Source: Agilicoccus flavus (GTDB lineage Bacteria > Actinomycetota > Actinomycetes > Actinomycetales > Dermatophilaceae). Taken from it: DNA of 64,000 bases. This document shows, piece by piece, positions 8,954-18,717 of this stretch. The notes beneath the pieces were generated by a model. That model was not told the DNA's origin. It was given only the letters and a program-made list of their open reading frames with translations, and ran no database searches. Within the stretch, counting starts at the first letter, position 1. Each line of letters opens with the position of its first letter. The position numbers and the translations under genes were made by a program. The stretch lies in NCBI RefSeq assembly GCF_014857905.1, contig NZ_JACYXE010000002.1, positions 186,001-250,000 of the forward strand. The letters are read 5' to 3'.

Positions 8954-9811
8954 TCACGCGCGGGACAGGGTCGCCGCCGCGTCGCGGACGAGGTGCCCGG
9001 CGGCCGCGGCGGCCTCGTCGTCGAGCCGGCTCACCGGCCACCACAGGCTGACGACGCCCACCGGGCGGCCGCGCCCGTCGAGCACGGCCGAGCTCACCCC
9101 GTCGAGCGTCGATTCCAGCTCGCCGCGGCACGTCCCGTACCCGCGCTCGCGCGTGAGTTCCAGATCCCGCAGCAGCGCGTCGCGGTCGGTGATCGTCGTG
9201 TCGGTGTGGGCGACCGGCGGCCCCGGGCCGAGCAGGGCGACGCGCTCGCGCCCGCCGAGCGCGGCGAGGTAGGCCTTGCCGGTCGACGTGGCGTGTAGCG
9301 GGACGCTCCGCCCGGCCCAGCTCGCGGCGAGCACCCTCGCCGGGACGACCTCGTCGACGTAGACGAGGGACCCGCCGGAGGGGACGGCCAGCGCCGCCGT
9401 CTCGCCCGTGCGCGCGCTGAGGGCGAGCAGGGTCGGATGCACCCGGTCGACGAGGGCCTCGTGCCCGGCGGCGGCCGCGATCTCGACGAGGCCCGGCGCG
9501 ATCCGGAACGCCCCGGACGGGTCGCGTCCGAGCAGGCCCTCCGTCTCGAGGGTCAGGAGGATCCGGTAGGCCGTGGCCCGGTGCAGGCCGCACGCGGCCG
9601 CGAGCGCCGGGACGGTGGCCTCCGGAGTCGGCCCCGCGTCGTGAGACGCCGCGGGCGTGGGCGCCCCGGTGGATCGCGCGGCCAGCGAGGCGGCGGCGAC
9701 GGCGCGCAGCAGTTGCGCTGCGCGGTGGACGGATTGGACGGAGTTGTCCCGGGGCCCGGCCGGCGGCGTCGCGGCGGGGGCGCGGCGGGAGGCTCGCGAG
9801 TCGCTGCGCAT
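8954..9811 (-). CDS. IclR-family transcriptional regulator
   Basis: Helix-turn-helix regulator of 285 residues. The N-terminal winged helix (about residues 25-110) contains VPALAAACGLHRATAYRILLTLETEGLL. It is interrupted by a low-complexity insert (AARSTGAPTPAASHDAGPTP) between the first helix and the recognition unit, which is unusual. The C-terminal IclR effector domain carries PLHATSTGKAYLA, ERGYGTCRGELE and GVSSAVLDGRGRPVGVVSLW. It is divergent from the transporter and carnitine operon, with only 61 bp between start codons, so it very probably controls that operon in response to the imported compound. Confidence 0.9.
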   Translation of the reverse strand: MRSDSRASRRAPAATPPAGPRDNSVQSVHRAAQLLRAVAAASLAARSTGAPTPAASHDAGPTPEATVPALAAACGLHRATAYRILLTLETEGLLGRDPSGAFRIAPGLVEIAAAAGHEALVDRVHPTLLALSARTGETAALAVPSGGSLVYVDEVVPARVLAASWAGRSVPLHATSTGKAYLAALGGRERVALLGPGPPVAHTDTTITDRDALLRDLELTRERGYGTCRGELESTLDGVSSAVLDGRGRPVGVVSLWWPVSRLDDEAAAAAGHLVRDAAATLSRA

Positions 9812-9819
9812 GACACCCC

Positions 9820-9849
9820 TTGACGTGTGATCTGGGTCACCCCTATGTT
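9820..9849 (+). promoter_or_regulatory. operon promoter with a CRP/GlxR-like site in the spacer
   Basis: TTGACG (9820-9825), an 18-nt spacer, and TATGTT (9844-9849) form a good sigma-70 promoter for the importer operon. The spacer holds TGTGATCTGGGTCACC (9826-9841), close to the CRP/GlxR consensus TGTGAnnnnnnTCACA. A cAMP-binding regulator sitting between -35 and -10 would be expected to repress. The gap also has a repeated TTCGCAT (9848-9854 and 9868-9874) that might be an IclR site. Confidence 0.6.
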
Positions 9850-9872
9850 CGCATCACGTCGAAGGGGTTCGC

Positions 9873-11483
9873 ATGGTGAATCAGCACGTCCGGAACGACC
9901 CGAGGTCGGCGGCCCCGGGCGCCTGGCTCGAGATGTCGCGCCGGGAGGCGCTGCGCCTGGCCTCCGCCGGGGTCGCGAGTCTCGCGGGGCTGGGCCTGAC
10001 CGCCGGCTGCGGATCGGTGCCGGCGCCCGCGCCCGCGAACGCCCCCCGCCGGCGCGGCGGCGTGTACAGCCACGGCGCGACCGGGGGCGGGCTGAAGGAC
10101 ACCCTCGACCCCCACTTCCCGGTGACGAACCCCGACATCGCGCGCTGCTTCAACCTCTACGAACCCCTCCTGCGCTGGAACAACGACTACGAGGTCGAGC
10201 CGGCGCTCGCCGAGAGCATCGAGCCGAGCGACGACGCGCTGACGTGGACGGTGCGTCTGCGGCAGGGGGTGGAGTTCCACCACGGCAAGACGGTGACCGC
10301 GCAGGACGTCCTGCACACCCTCGCCGTCGTCACCGACCCGAAGAAGACGGCCCCGGGCGGGGTGCAGCTCGCGGAGGTCCTCGACCTCAAGGCCAGCCGG
10401 ATCGTCGACCCGCGGACGATCTCGCTGAAGCTCAAGACGCCGTATGCGATCCTCGACCAGCTCCTCGCCGAGTACACGGTCGGCATCATCCCCACCGACT
10501 TCGACCTGTCGAACCCGGTCGGCACCGGGCCGTTCCGGTACGAGCGCTTCGTGCCGGGCCAGCTCTCGCAGTTCCGGCGCCACGACGGGTACTGGGACAC
10601 CCCGGCCTACGTGGACGAGCTGTTCATCTACGACTTCGCCGACGACGCCGCCAAGGTCAACGCCCTGCTGGCCGGGCAGGTGCAGAGCATCGACAACCTG
10701 CCCACCTACCTCGTCGGGACGATCGGGAACCAGGGGGCCTCCACGCTCGTCGCCGACTCGGGGGCGTGGGTCCCGTTCACGATCCGCGTGGACGTCGCGC
10801 CCTTCTCCGACCCGCGGGTCCGCGAGGCCCTGCGGCTCGTCGTCGACCGCCGGCAGATGATCGACCAGGCCCTCAACGGCTACGGCTTCCTCGGCAACGA
10901 CCTGTACGCACCGTTCGACCCGGCCTACGCGCGAGACCTCCCGCAGCGCGAACGCGACGTCGACCGGGCCCGCTCGCTGCTGCGGGCCGCCGGGCAGGCG
11001 GACCTCGACGTCGAGCTCGTCACCTCGACCGCGGTGGGCGCGGGTGGGGTCGAGTCGGCGAACCTCTTCGTCGATCAGGCCCGCGGCGCCGGCATCCGGG
11101 TCCGGCTCACCAAGGCCGACCCGAACACGTTCTACGGAGACCGGTACCTGTCCTGGAACTTCGCGCAGGACTTCTGGAACACCCGCAACTACCTGCCGCA
11201 GGTCGCCTCGTGCGCCCTGAAGTCCTCGCCCTACAACGAGACCCACTTCGACGACCCCCAGTTCGTCCAGATCGTCCGCGCGGCGAGCGCCGAGACCGAC
11301 GAGGCCGCCCGGAACCGCCTGCTGCACGACGCCCAGGAGATCGAGTACGAGCGCGGCGGCTACATCATCTGGGGCTTCCGGCGCCAGGTCGACGCGTACT
11401 CCAATCTCGTCACGGGGCTGAAGCCCCACCGCTACCAGCCGTGCGACGCCTTCGGGTTCAAGCACGCGTCCTTCGTCTCGTGA
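9873..11483 (+). CDS. ABC importer substrate-binding lipoprotein (family 5, peptide/opine type)
   Basis: Extracellular solute-binding protein of 536 residues. The signal peptide has a twin-arginine motif (MSRREALRLAS, R23 R24) and ends in a lipobox LTAGC with C46 as the lipid-anchored cysteine, so it is probably exported folded through Tat. The body has SBP_bac_5 features: TLDPHFPVTNPDIARCFNLYEPLL, LTWTVRLRQGVEFHHGKTVTAQDV, GTGPFRY and VREALRLVVDRRQMID. An SD sequence GAAGGGG precedes ATG 9873; an ATG at 9933 would give a shorter start right at the Tat motif. First gene of the operon. This family binds peptides, opines and other organic cations; the neighbours suggest a carnitine-related ligand. 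Confidence 0.92.
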   Translation: MVNQHVRNDPRSAAPGAWLEMSRREALRLASAGVASLAGLGLTAGCGSVPAPAPANAPRRRGGVYSHGATGGGLKDTLDPHFPVTNPDIARCFNLYEPLLRWNNDYEVEPALAESIEPSDDALTWTVRLRQGVEFHHGKTVTAQDVLHTLAVVTDPKKTAPGGVQLAEVLDLKASRIVDPRTISLKLKTPYAILDQLLAEYTVGIIPTDFDLSNPVGTGPFRYERFVPGQLSQFRRHDGYWDTPAYVDELFIYDFADDAAKVNALLAGQVQSIDNLPTYLVGTIGNQGASTLVADSGAWVPFTIRVDVAPFSDPRVREALRLVVDRRQMIDQALNGYGFLGNDLYAPFDPAYARDLPQRERDVDRARSLLRAAGQADLDVELVTSTAVGAGGVESANLFVDQARGAGIRVRLTKADPNTFYGDRYLSWNFAQDFWNTRNYLPQVASCALKSSPYNETHFDDPQFVQIVRAASAETDEAARNRLLHDAQEIEYERGGYIIWGFRRQVDAYSNLVTGLKPHRYQPCDAFGFKHASFVS

Positions 11484-11490
11484 GGCCGTC

Positions 11491-12531
11491 ATGACCGATA
11501 CCTCCACCGACACCGCCGCCCTCGCGACGCTGCCCGGCCCGGGCGTGCGGCGGCGCCCGGCGACCGGGGCCTGGGCCCTGTGGATCGGTCGGCGCCTCCT
11601 GCTCGCCCTGCTCACGCTGTGGCTGTGCTCGCTCGTCGTCTTCCTCGCCACGAGCGCGCTCGGTGACCCGGTGCGCGCCGTCCTCGGCAAGGACTACGGC
11701 ACGAGCCCCGAACGGGTCGCCGCGCTGCGCGAGCAACTCCACCTCGACGACCCCGTGCTGACCCGGTACTTCTCCTGGCTGGGGCACCTGATCACCGGCG
11801 ACCCGGGCGTCTCCGTCGCGAGCGGCCTGCCCGTCGGCGAGCTCATCGGCCCCCGCGTCGCGAACTCGGCCGTGCTCGTCGTCGTCGCCGCGCTCGTCAT
11901 GATCCCCGTCGCCATCGGGATCGCGATGCTCTCCGCGCACTACCGCGGGCGCCGGGCCGACGGGATCATCCAGGTCGTGCTGCTCACCCTGGCCGGGCTG
12001 CCCGAGTTCGTCATCGGGATCCTGCTCGTCGCGGTCTTCTCCACGACCGTGCTGCACGTGCTGCCGGCCGTGACCATCGCCGGCGGCGGGGCCCCGCCCT
12101 GGAGCACTCCGGTGTCGATGATCCTGCCGGTCGTCACGCTCGTCGTCGCCGTCGCGCCCTACGTCTCGCGGATCGTCCGCTCCAGCCTGCTCGAGGTGCT
12201 CGACTCGGACTACGTCGAGCTCGCGCGGCTCAAGGGGGTGCCCGAGTCGATCGTCATGCGCCGGCACGCGCTGCGGAACGCGATCGTGCCCGGCGTGCAG
12301 GTCATCGCCCTGCAGTTCGCGTGGCTCGCGGGCGGCATCGTCATCGTCGAGTACCTCTTCTCCTACCCGGGGGTCGGGGCGAGCCTCGTGGACTCGGTCC
12401 GCAACAGCGACTTCCCGATGGTCCAGGCGCTCGCCATGGTCCTCGCGGCGGTCTACGTCGCGGTGAATCTCGTGGCCGACGTCGTCTCGATCCTGCTCAC
12501 CCCCCGCGCGAGGACGGCGATCGCGTCATGA
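11491..12531 (+). CDS. ABC importer permease, DppB type
   Basis: Inner-membrane channel subunit (346 residues). After a cytoplasmic N-terminus come six predicted membrane segments, starting RLLLALLTLWLCSLVVFLAT, and the GDPVRAVLGKDYGTSPE extracellular loop typical of DppB/OppB. The EAA coupling loop is SDYVELARLKGVPESIVMRR. It starts 7 bp after the binding protein and its stop overlaps the next permease by 4 bp (ATGA), so it is part of the same transcript. Confidence 0.93.
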   Translation: MTDTSTDTAALATLPGPGVRRRPATGAWALWIGRRLLLALLTLWLCSLVVFLATSALGDPVRAVLGKDYGTSPERVAALREQLHLDDPVLTRYFSWLGHLITGDPGVSVASGLPVGELIGPRVANSAVLVVVAALVMIPVAIGIAMLSAHYRGRRADGIIQVVLLTLAGLPEFVIGILLVAVFSTTVLHVLPAVTIAGGGAPPWSTPVSMILPVVTLVVAVAPYVSRIVRSSLLEVLDSDYVELARLKGVPESIVMRRHALRNAIVPGVQVIALQFAWLAGGIVIVEYLFSYPGVGASLVDSVRNSDFPMVQALAMVLAAVYVAVNLVADVVSILLTPRARTAIAS

Positions 12532-13343
12532 CCGCCCTGCTGCCCTACCTGCGCTCCCGCCGCTTCGTCGTCGGCCTCGTCGTCACCCTCGCGGTCGCCC
12601 TGCTCGCCGTGACCGGGCCCTCGTTCGCCCCCCACGGGCAGAACGACATCGTCGGCCGCCCCTTCACGACCGACGGGGCGTTCGGCACCGACTACCTCGG
12701 CCAGGACGTCCTGAGTCGCGTCCTCGCCGGCGGCCGCTCGATCCTGCTCGTCTCCCTGCTCGCGACGATCCTCGGGATGGTGCTCGGCGTCCTCATCGGC
12801 GTCGTCGCCGCCTACGCGGGCGGCTGGATCGACGAGGCCCTCATGCGCCTCAACGACGTGGTCCTCGCGTTCCCGCAGATCCTCCTCGCGCTGCTCGTGC
12901 TCACGGCGATCAGCGAACCGGCCTGGTGGGTCATCGTCCTGCTCGTCGGGTTCTCCCACGCCCCGCGGGTGGCCCGGGTGGCCCGGGGCGTCGCCCTCGG
13001 CATCGTCCCGCGCGACTTCGTCACCGCCGCCGAGGCCCTGGGCGAGTCCCGCGCCCGGGTCCTGCTCGCCGAGGTGCTGCCCAACATGACCGCCCCGCTG
13101 CTCGCCGAGGCCGGCCTGCGGCTCACCTACTCGATCGGCATGGTCGCGGGCATCGGGTTCCTCGGGTTCGCGACCAACCCGGGCGCCGCCGACTGGGGGC
13201 AGATGATCAACGAGAACCGGCTCGCCCTCCTCGTCCAACCGTGGGCCGTCGTGCTGCCCGTCCTCGTCATCGGAGTGTTCACCATCGGCACCAACCTGCT
13301 CGCCGACGGCGTCGCCCAGGTCGCCGGGAAGGGAGGGCAGTGA
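12528..13343 (+). CDS. ABC importer permease, DppC type
   Basis: Second channel subunit (271 residues), partner of the preceding DppB-type permease. It has the DppC layout: one N-terminal membrane segment, the FGTDYLGQDVLSRVLAGGR loop, then five more segments. The coupling loop is TAAEALGESRARVLLAEVLPN. The ATG overlaps the previous stop (ATGA). The open frame runs further upstream, but that part is a shadow of the previous gene. Confidence 0.93.
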   Translation: MTALLPYLRSRRFVVGLVVTLAVALLAVTGPSFAPHGQNDIVGRPFTTDGAFGTDYLGQDVLSRVLAGGRSILLVSLLATILGMVLGVLIGVVAAYAGGWIDEALMRLNDVVLAFPQILLALLVLTAISEPAWWVIVLLVGFSHAPRVARVARGVALGIVPRDFVTAAEALGESRARVLLAEVLPNMTAPLLAEAGLRLTYSIGMVAGIGFLGFATNPGAADWGQMINENRLALLVQPWAVVLPVLVIGVFTIGTNLLADGVAQVAGKGGQ

Positions 13344-15181
13344 TGCCCGCCACCGCCGCCGAGGGCGCGCCCTCAGATGACCAGCACGGCCCCGACCGGC
13401 CCGGCTCCCACGGCGCCGGGACCGGGGCCCGCGTCACCGACCTGCGGGTCGCCCTCACCGGGAGCGGCATCGACGTCGTCGACGACATCGACCTCGTCCT
13501 CGAACCGGGCGAGATCGTCGGCCTCGTGGGGGAGTCCGGCTCGGGAAAGACCACCGTCGGGACCGCCCTGCTCGCGTACTCCCGTGCGGGGGCGCGCATC
13601 ACGCAGGGCGCGGTCGACATCGACGGCCATGACCTGCTCCGCCTCGACCTCGGCGCCGTCCGCGCCATGCGGGGACGCCGGGTGGCCTACGTCCCGCAGG
13701 ACCCCGGAGCCGCTCTCAACCCGGCGATCCGCATCGGCCGCCAGATGGTCGAGCTGCTCGAGCTCGCGAAGGAGGGCAGCGCCGCCGACCGGCTCGCCCG
13801 CGCCCGCGCCGGACTCGCCGAGGTGGGCCTGCCGGGCGACGAGGAGTTCCTCGCCCGGTACCCGCACCAGCTCTCGGGCGGGCAGGTGCAACGGGTCGCG
13901 CTCGCGATGGCCTTCCTGCCCCGCCCCAAGGTCCTCGTCCTCGACGAGCCGACGACCGGGCTCGACGTGACGACGCAGAACCTGGTCCTGCGTACGGTCA
14001 AGGACCTGTGCGCGGCCCACGACGTCGCCGCCCTCTACGTCACCCACGACCTCGCCGTCGTCGCGAACCTCGCCGACCGCGTCGCCGTCATGTACGCGGG
14101 CCGCATCGCCGAGATCGGGCCGCGCGAGGAGATCTTCGCCCGCCCGGCCCACCCCTACACGCGGGCCCTGCTGGACGCGATTCCGCACCTGTCGTCGGCG
14201 CGGGCCCTCGCCGGCATCCCCGGGAGCACGCCCGGGCCGGGGCGGCGCCCGCAGGGCTGCCGCTTCCACGACCGCTGCGCCTACGCGACGGACGAGTGCG
14301 CTCGCGTGGACCCGCCACCCGAGACGGTCGGCCCCGCCCACGTCGTGCGGTGCCTGCACCACGCGGAGCTCCCGCCGTGGAGCATCGACACCGGCGACAT
14401 CGCCGACACGGCCCCGAGCGCACAGCGCGACGTCGTGCTGCGCGTCGAGCACCTCGACGTCTTCTACGGCCGCACGCAGGTCGTCTTCGACGTGAACGTC
14501 GACCTCGCCCGGGCCGAGGTCCTCGCGTTCGTCGGCGAGTCGGGCTCGGGCAAGACCACGACCGCCCGGGCCATCGGCGGGCTGAGCCGCCAGTGGACGG
14601 GCCGGGTGGAGCTGGGCGGGCACGAGCTCGCCCGCGGCGCCCGCGGGCGCAGCGCCGCGGACCGCAAGCGGATCCAGTACATCTTCCAGAACCCCTACCT
14701 GTCCCTGAACCCGCGCCTGACCATCGAGCAGATCGTCACCCGCCCGATGGAGCTGTTCGGGATCGCGAAGGGGAAGGCGGCGACCGACCGCGCGGTGGAG
14801 CTCCTCGACGCCGTGGCCCTCGGTCCGACCGTCCTGACATACCGGACGAACCGACTCTCGGGGGGCGAACGTCAGCGCGTCGCCATCGCGCGGGCCCTCG
14901 CCGCGGAACCCGACGTCCTCGTGTGCGACGAGATCACCTCCGCCCTCGACGTCTCCGTCCAGGGGTCGATCGTCGCGCTGCTCGACCGGCTCAAGAGGGA
15001 GCGCGGCATCAGCATGCTCTTCGTCACGCACAACCTCGCGCTCGTGCGGTCCATCGCCGACCGGGTCCAGGTGCTGCAGCGCGGCAGGGTCGTGGAGCAG
15101 GGCTTCGTCGTCGAGGTCATGGAGAACCCGCAGGAGGACTACACGAAGACGCTGCTCGCGAACACCCCGACGCTGCGGTGA
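13343..15181 (+). CDS. ABC importer ATPase with two fused nucleotide-binding domains (DppD-DppF fusion)
   Basis: A 612-residue protein with both ATPase halves on one chain. Domain 1 (about residues 30-300) has Walker [10 protein letters not shown], signature [10 protein letters not shown], Walker [13 protein letters not shown], and the oligopeptide-transporter C-terminal motif with cysteines ([15 protein letters not shown]). Domain 2 has Walker [12 protein letters not shown], signature [10 protein letters not shown] and Walker [13 protein letters not shown]. Normal Dpp systems encode the two separately; fused forms are known. The start ATG overlaps the preceding stop (TGATG). It energises the importer of this operon. 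Confidence 0.93.
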   Translation: MPATAAEGAPSDDQHGPDRPGSHGAGTGARVTDLRVALTGSGIDVVDDIDLVLEPGEIVGLVGESGSGKTTVGTALLAYSRAGARITQGAVDIDGHDLLRLDLGAVRAMRGRRVAYVPQDPGAALNPAIRIGRQMVELLELAKEGSAADRLARARAGLAEVGLPGDEEFLARYPHQLSGGQVQRVALAMAFLPRPKVLVLDEPTTGLDVTTQNLVLRTVKDLCAAHDVAALYVTHDLAVVANLADRVAVMYAGRIAEIGPREEIFARPAHPYTRALLDAIPHLSSARALAGIPGSTPGPGRRPQGCRFHDRCAYATDECARVDPPPETVGPAHVVRCLHHAELPPWSIDTGDIADTAPSAQRDVVLRVEHLDVFYGRTQVVFDVNVDLARAEVLAFVGESGSGKTTTARAIGGLSRQWTGRVELGGHELARGARGRSAADRKRIQYIFQNPYLSLNPRLTIEQIVTRPMELFGIAKGKAATDRAVELLDAVALGPTVLTYRTNRLSGGERQRVAIARALAAEPDVLVCDEITSALDVSVQGSIVALLDRLKRERGISMLFVTHNLALVRSIADRVQVLQRGRVVEQGFVVEVMENPQEDYTKTLLANTPTLR

Positions 15182-16314
15182 GCTCCCTGATCGCGCAGGT
15201 GCGACTCGTCGACCCTGCTCCGGCGCGGTCCGTCCCGGTCCCGGCCACCGACCCCCGCCCGCTGCCCGACGCGACCGGGCGGGGCCGGGACCCGCTCGAG
15301 CGACTCACGCTCGCCGGGGGCGGGCGGACCTGGACCCTGCCCGAGGTGCTCGACGAGCTCGCCTGGAGCGCGCTCGTCGTCGTGCGGGACGGCGCCCTCG
15401 TCCACGAGGCGTACGCGGACGACGTGGCCGCGGACACCCGTCTGCTCGGAGCGTCCGCGACGAAGTCGGCGCTCGCCCACCTGGTCGGGCGGGCCGTCGT
15501 CGCGGGCGAGCTCGACCTCGACGCCGCCGCGGAGGTCCTCGCTCCGGAGCTGCGCGGGACCGGATACGCCGACGTGCCGGTCCGCGACCTGCTCCGCATG
15601 ACGAGCGGGACCGACTGGGTCGAGGACCACCGGGACCCGGCCGGGCCGGCGTCCCGGCTCGTGTCGGCGGCCCTGACGGGGGTCGGGTCGGTGCGGGACC
15701 CGGCGACCCGGGTCGGGCGGGGCGCCGCGCCGGGGACCCGATGGCGGTACTCGAGCGCCGACTCCCAGGTGCTCGACCTCGTGCGGGAACGCGCCACCGG
15801 GCGCAGCTTCGCGGCCGACCTCACCCGGCTCTGGGCCGATCTGGGGTGCGAGCACGACGCGCTCGTCCTCGTCGACGGCGACGGTGTCGCGTTCGCCGGG
15901 GGCGGCCTCGCGGCGACGGCGCGCGACTGGGCCCGGCTCGGCCTCCTCCAGCTCGACGGGCGCGGCACGGCGTCGCGCCCGCTGCTCGACGCGGCGTGGC
16001 TCGGGACGACGTCGCGCCCCGCGCTGCCGTTCACCCGACCCGGGCGGCTGCCGAGCACGATCAGCACCCACGTCGGGTTCGGCGGGCACTGGTGGCCCCT
16101 CGACGACGCGGGGCGGCGGGTCGCCGCCGACGGCAGCCGCGGCCAGTTCGTCGCGGTCGACGCGCCCTCCCGCACGGTCGTGGCGTGGCTGTGTCGGTGG
16201 GCCTACGACGACGCCTGGCACGACCGGGCGTGCCGCGACCTCGCCTACCTCGCCCTGGCCGCCGTCCTCGACGCCGGGGCCGGCCCGACCCACGACCGAG
16301 AGGATCCTCCATGA
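15178..16314 (+). CDS. serine hydrolase of the class C beta-lactamase / NylB-like family
   Basis: Penicillin-binding-fold hydrolase of 378 residues, no signal peptide, so cytoplasmic. The catalytic Ser-x-x-Lys is S93-A-T-K96 in [16 protein letters not shown], and the Tyr motif is Y191-S-S in [25 protein letters not shown] and [16 protein letters not shown] are typical of 6-aminohexanoate-dimer hydrolase (NylB) and esterase relatives. The GTG start overlaps the ATPase stop and its own stop overlaps the BKACE start, so it is locked between the importer and carnitine genes. It likely cleaves an ester or amide bond in the imported compound. It is not expected to be an antibiotic-resistance enzyme. 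Confidence 0.82.
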   Translation: MSSLIAQVRLVDPAPARSVPVPATDPRPLPDATGRGRDPLERLTLAGGGRTWTLPEVLDELAWSALVVVRDGALVHEAYADDVAADTRLLGASATKSALAHLVGRAVVAGELDLDAAAEVLAPELRGTGYADVPVRDLLRMTSGTDWVEDHRDPAGPASRLVSAALTGVGSVRDPATRVGRGAAPGTRWRYSSADSQVLDLVRERATGRSFAADLTRLWADLGCEHDALVLVDGDGVAFAGGGLAATARDWARLGLLQLDGRGTASRPLLDAAWLGTTSRPALPFTRPGRLPSTISTHVGFGGHWWPLDDAGRRVAADGSRGQFVAVDAPSRTVVAWLCRWAYDDAWHDRACRDLAYLALAAVLDAGAGPTHDREDPP

Positions 16315-17198
16315 ACCGCAAGGTCATCATCACGTGCGCCCTGACCGGCGCCGGCGACACGACCGCGAAGTCCGAGCACGTGCCCGTCACCCCCGCGCAG
16401 ATCGCCGAGGCGGGGATCGAGGCGGCGCGCGCGGGGGCCGCGATCGTCCACGTCCACGTGCGCGATCCGCGGACGGGGCAGGGCAGCCGCGACGTCGCGC
16501 TGTACCGCGAGACCGTTGAACGCCTCCGCGGGTCCGGCGTCGACGTCGTCATCAACACGACCGCGGGGATGGGAGGGGACCTGTACGTGGATCCCGACGA
16601 CCCGGGCGGCGGGCCGGGGGAGGGGACCGACCTCGTCAGCGGTCTCGAGCGCCTGGCCCACGTCGAGGAGCTCCGGCCCGACATCTGCACCCTCGACTGC
16701 GGGTCGCTCAACTTCGGGGAGGGGAGCCTGCTCTACGTGTCGACGCCCGACATCCTGCGCCAGGGCGCCCGCCGCATCCAGGAGCTCGGCGTGCGCGTCG
16801 AGATGGAGATCTTCGACACCGGGCACCTCTGGTTCGCGAACACGCTCGTCGCCGAGGGCCTCGTCGACGCCCCCGCCATGTACCAGCTCTGCATGGGCAT
16901 CCCCTACGGCGCGCCGGCGGACCCCGGGCTGCTCATGCGGATGGTCGAGCAGGTGCCCGACGGGGCGGTGTGGGCGTCGTTCGCGCTCGGGCGGATGCAG
17001 ATGCCCTGGGTCGCGCAGTCGGTGCTCCTCGGCGGGCACGTGCGCGTCGGGCTCGAGGACAACCTCTACCTCGGCAAGGGCAACACGGTCACCAACGCCC
17101 GGCTCGTCGAGAACGCGCGGACCATCGTCGAGGCGATGGGCGCGAGCGTGGCGACCCCCGACGAGGCGCGCGAGATCCTCGCGCTGCGGCCGCGGTGA
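16311..17198 (+). CDS. cdhC: BKACE-family beta-keto acid cleavage enzyme, probable 3-dehydrocarnitine cleavage enzyme
   Basis: TIM-barrel, Zn-dependent enzyme (DUF849 / 3-keto-5-aminohexanoate cleavage family, 295 residues). Members react a beta-keto acid with acetyl-CoA to give acetoacetate plus a new CoA ester. The metal histidines are seen in VHVHVRDP (H47, H49), with [10 protein letters not shown] and [16 protein letters not shown] further along. Opening [20 protein letters not shown] is the form seen in carnitine-pathway members. With a carnitine dehydrogenase and a thioesterase directly downstream, the expected reaction is 3-dehydrocarnitine plus acetyl-CoA to acetoacetate plus betainyl-CoA. 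Overlaps neighbours by 4 bp on both sides. Confidence 0.85.
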   Translation: MNRKVIITCALTGAGDTTAKSEHVPVTPAQIAEAGIEAARAGAAIVHVHVRDPRTGQGSRDVALYRETVERLRGSGVDVVINTTAGMGGDLYVDPDDPGGGPGEGTDLVSGLERLAHVEELRPDICTLDCGSLNFGEGSLLYVSTPDILRQGARRIQELGVRVEMEIFDTGHLWFANTLVAEGLVDAPAMYQLCMGIPYGAPADPGLLMRMVEQVPDGAVWASFALGRMQMPWVAQSVLLGGHVRVGLEDNLYLGKGNTVTNARLVENARTIVEAMGASVATPDEAREILALRPR

Positions 17199-18214
17199 GC
17201 CGGCGGGTGAGCCCGGCCGACGTGCGCACCGTCGCGTGCGTCGGGGCGGGCGTCATCGGCGGTGGCTGGACCGCGTACTACCTGGCCCGGGGGTACGACG
17301 TCCGGGCCCACGACCCCGCGCCCGACGCCGAGCAGCGCCTGTCCGCGCTCGTCGACGCGGCGTGGCCGGCCCTGCAGGAGGTGGGCCTGGCGCCCGGCGC
17401 GAGCCGGGACCGCCTGACGATGTGCGACCGGCTCGAGGACGCGGTCGCCGGCGCCGACGTCGTGCAGGAGAGCGCGCCCGAGGTGCTCGACCTCAAGCGC
17501 GCCCTGCTCGCCGCGATCGACGCCGCCGCCGGACCGCACGTCGTCGTCGCGTCCTCGACCTCGGGGTACGGGATGAGCGAGATGGACACCGGCGTCGTCC
17601 ATCCGGAGCGCTTCGTCGTCGGGCACCCCTTCAATCCCCCGTACCTCATCCCGCTCGTCGAGGTCGCGGGCAGCCCGCGCACCGATCCCGACGTCGTCGC
17701 CTGGGTCGGCGAGTTCTACTCGCGGGCGGGCAAGTCCGTCCTCGTCCTCGACGCCGAGGTGCCGGGCTTCGTCGCCAACCGGCTGCAGGAGGCCCTGTGG
17801 CGGGAGGCGCTGCACATGGTCGCCAACGGCGAGGCGAGCGTCGAGCAGATCGACGCCGCCGTCGTGCAGGGGCCGGGGCTGCGGTGGGCGTTCCACGGGC
17901 CGATGCTCACGTTCCACCTCGCCGGCGGGCCCGGGGGCATGGCCCACATGCTCGACCACTTCGGCCCGTCGCTGCTCTCGCCGTGGACGCGGCTGGAGGC
18001 CCCGGAGCTGACCCCGCGGTTGCGGGACGAGGTCGTGGCCGGGTGCGACCGAGAGGCGGGCGGCCGCAGCGTCGCCGACCTCGTCGCCGAGCGGGACGCC
18101 TCCCTCATCGCGGTCCTGCGGGCCACGGGGCGCCTGCCGGCGGGGTCGACGCACCCGGACGCCCCGGCGGATCGCCCGGAGCGCGCGTCCGGGTGGGCGG
18201 GTGAGGACACGTGA
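17195..18214 (+). CDS. lcdH: L-carnitine dehydrogenase (3-hydroxyacyl-CoA dehydrogenase-like)
   Basis: NAD-dependent oxidation of L-carnitine to 3-dehydrocarnitine. The Rossmann motif is [10 protein letters not shown] (G17, G19, G22), followed by [30 protein letters not shown] and the carnitine-dehydrogenase-type segment [20 protein letters not shown] with [14 protein letters not shown]. 339 residues from the GTG. Some bacterial carnitine dehydrogenases carry a fused C-terminal thioesterase domain; here that domain is a separate gene overlapping by 4 bp. The C-terminus has an unconserved tail of about 25 residues. Confidence 0.87.
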   Translation: MSRRVSPADVRTVACVGAGVIGGGWTAYYLARGYDVRAHDPAPDAEQRLSALVDAAWPALQEVGLAPGASRDRLTMCDRLEDAVAGADVVQESAPEVLDLKRALLAAIDAAAGPHVVVASSTSGYGMSEMDTGVVHPERFVVGHPFNPPYLIPLVEVAGSPRTDPDVVAWVGEFYSRAGKSVLVLDAEVPGFVANRLQEALWREALHMVANGEASVEQIDAAVVQGPGLRWAFHGPMLTFHLAGGPGGMAHMLDHFGPSLLSPWTRLEAPELTPRLRDEVVAGCDREAGGRSVADLVAERDASLIAVLRATGRLPAGSTHPDAPADRPERASGWAGEDT

Positions 18215-18660
18215 GCGCCGTCGTCGAGTGGACCGAGGACGTGCGCCCGGAGTGGATCGACTACAACGGCCACGTGTCCGAGCCGTACTACGTCCTCGTC
18301 TTCGGGCACGCGACCGACGAGGTCATGCGGCGCATCGGCCTGCCGCCCGAGGACGTGGTCGCCACCGGGGCCTCGCTGTACACGGTGGAGGCCCACGTCC
18401 GCTACCTCGACCAGGTCCCGCCCGGGGCCACCCTTCACGTGCGCAGCAGCATCATCGGGTGCGGCGCCAAGACCCTGTGGCTGTGGCACGAGATGTGGGT
18501 GCAGGGGCGGCTGCGGGCCACCGAGGAGATCCTCGGCCTCCACGTCGTCACCGACGCCGGGACCCGGGCGAGGGCGTTCCCTCCCGCCGTCGTGGCCCGG
18601 ATCGAGCCCCTGACCGTGAGCCCGCCCGACGAGGCGGGCCGCCGGATCCGGGTGCGCTGA
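18211..18660 (+). CDS. cdhB: hot-dog thioesterase, probable betainyl-CoA thioesterase
   Basis: Single hot-dog domain (149 residues) of the 4-hydroxybenzoyl-CoA thioesterase type; VRPEWIDYNGHVSEPYYVLVF contains the family's DxNGHV-like active region. In the carnitine pathway it releases glycine betaine from betainyl-CoA made by the BKACE enzyme. GTG start overlapping the dehydrogenase stop (4 bp). It is the last gene of the eight-gene operon and is followed by a perfect hairpin. Confidence 0.85.
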   Translation: MSAVVEWTEDVRPEWIDYNGHVSEPYYVLVFGHATDEVMRRIGLPPEDVVATGASLYTVEAHVRYLDQVPPGATLHVRSSIIGCGAKTLWLWHEMWVQGRLRATEEILGLHVVTDAGTRARAFPPAVVARIEPLTVSPPDEAGRRIRVR

Positions 18661-18675
18661 GGGGACGGACAGGCG

Positions 18676-18709
18676 GATGGCCGGCGGCGCGCGTGCGCCG
18701 CCGGCCATC
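18676..18709. terminator. bidirectional hairpin between carnitine operon and alpha/beta hydrolase gene
   Basis: GATGGCCGGCGGCGC pairs perfectly over 15 bp with GCGCCGCCGGCCATC, loop GCGT, between two convergent stop codons. Symmetrical, so it can serve both strands. Confidence 0.7.
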
Positions 18710-18717
18710 GCCGCCGG

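Noticed and set aside
15178-16314. Beta-lactamase (antibiotic resistance)
   Set aside because: No signal peptide, NylB-like blocks, and placement inside a catabolic operon all argue against it.
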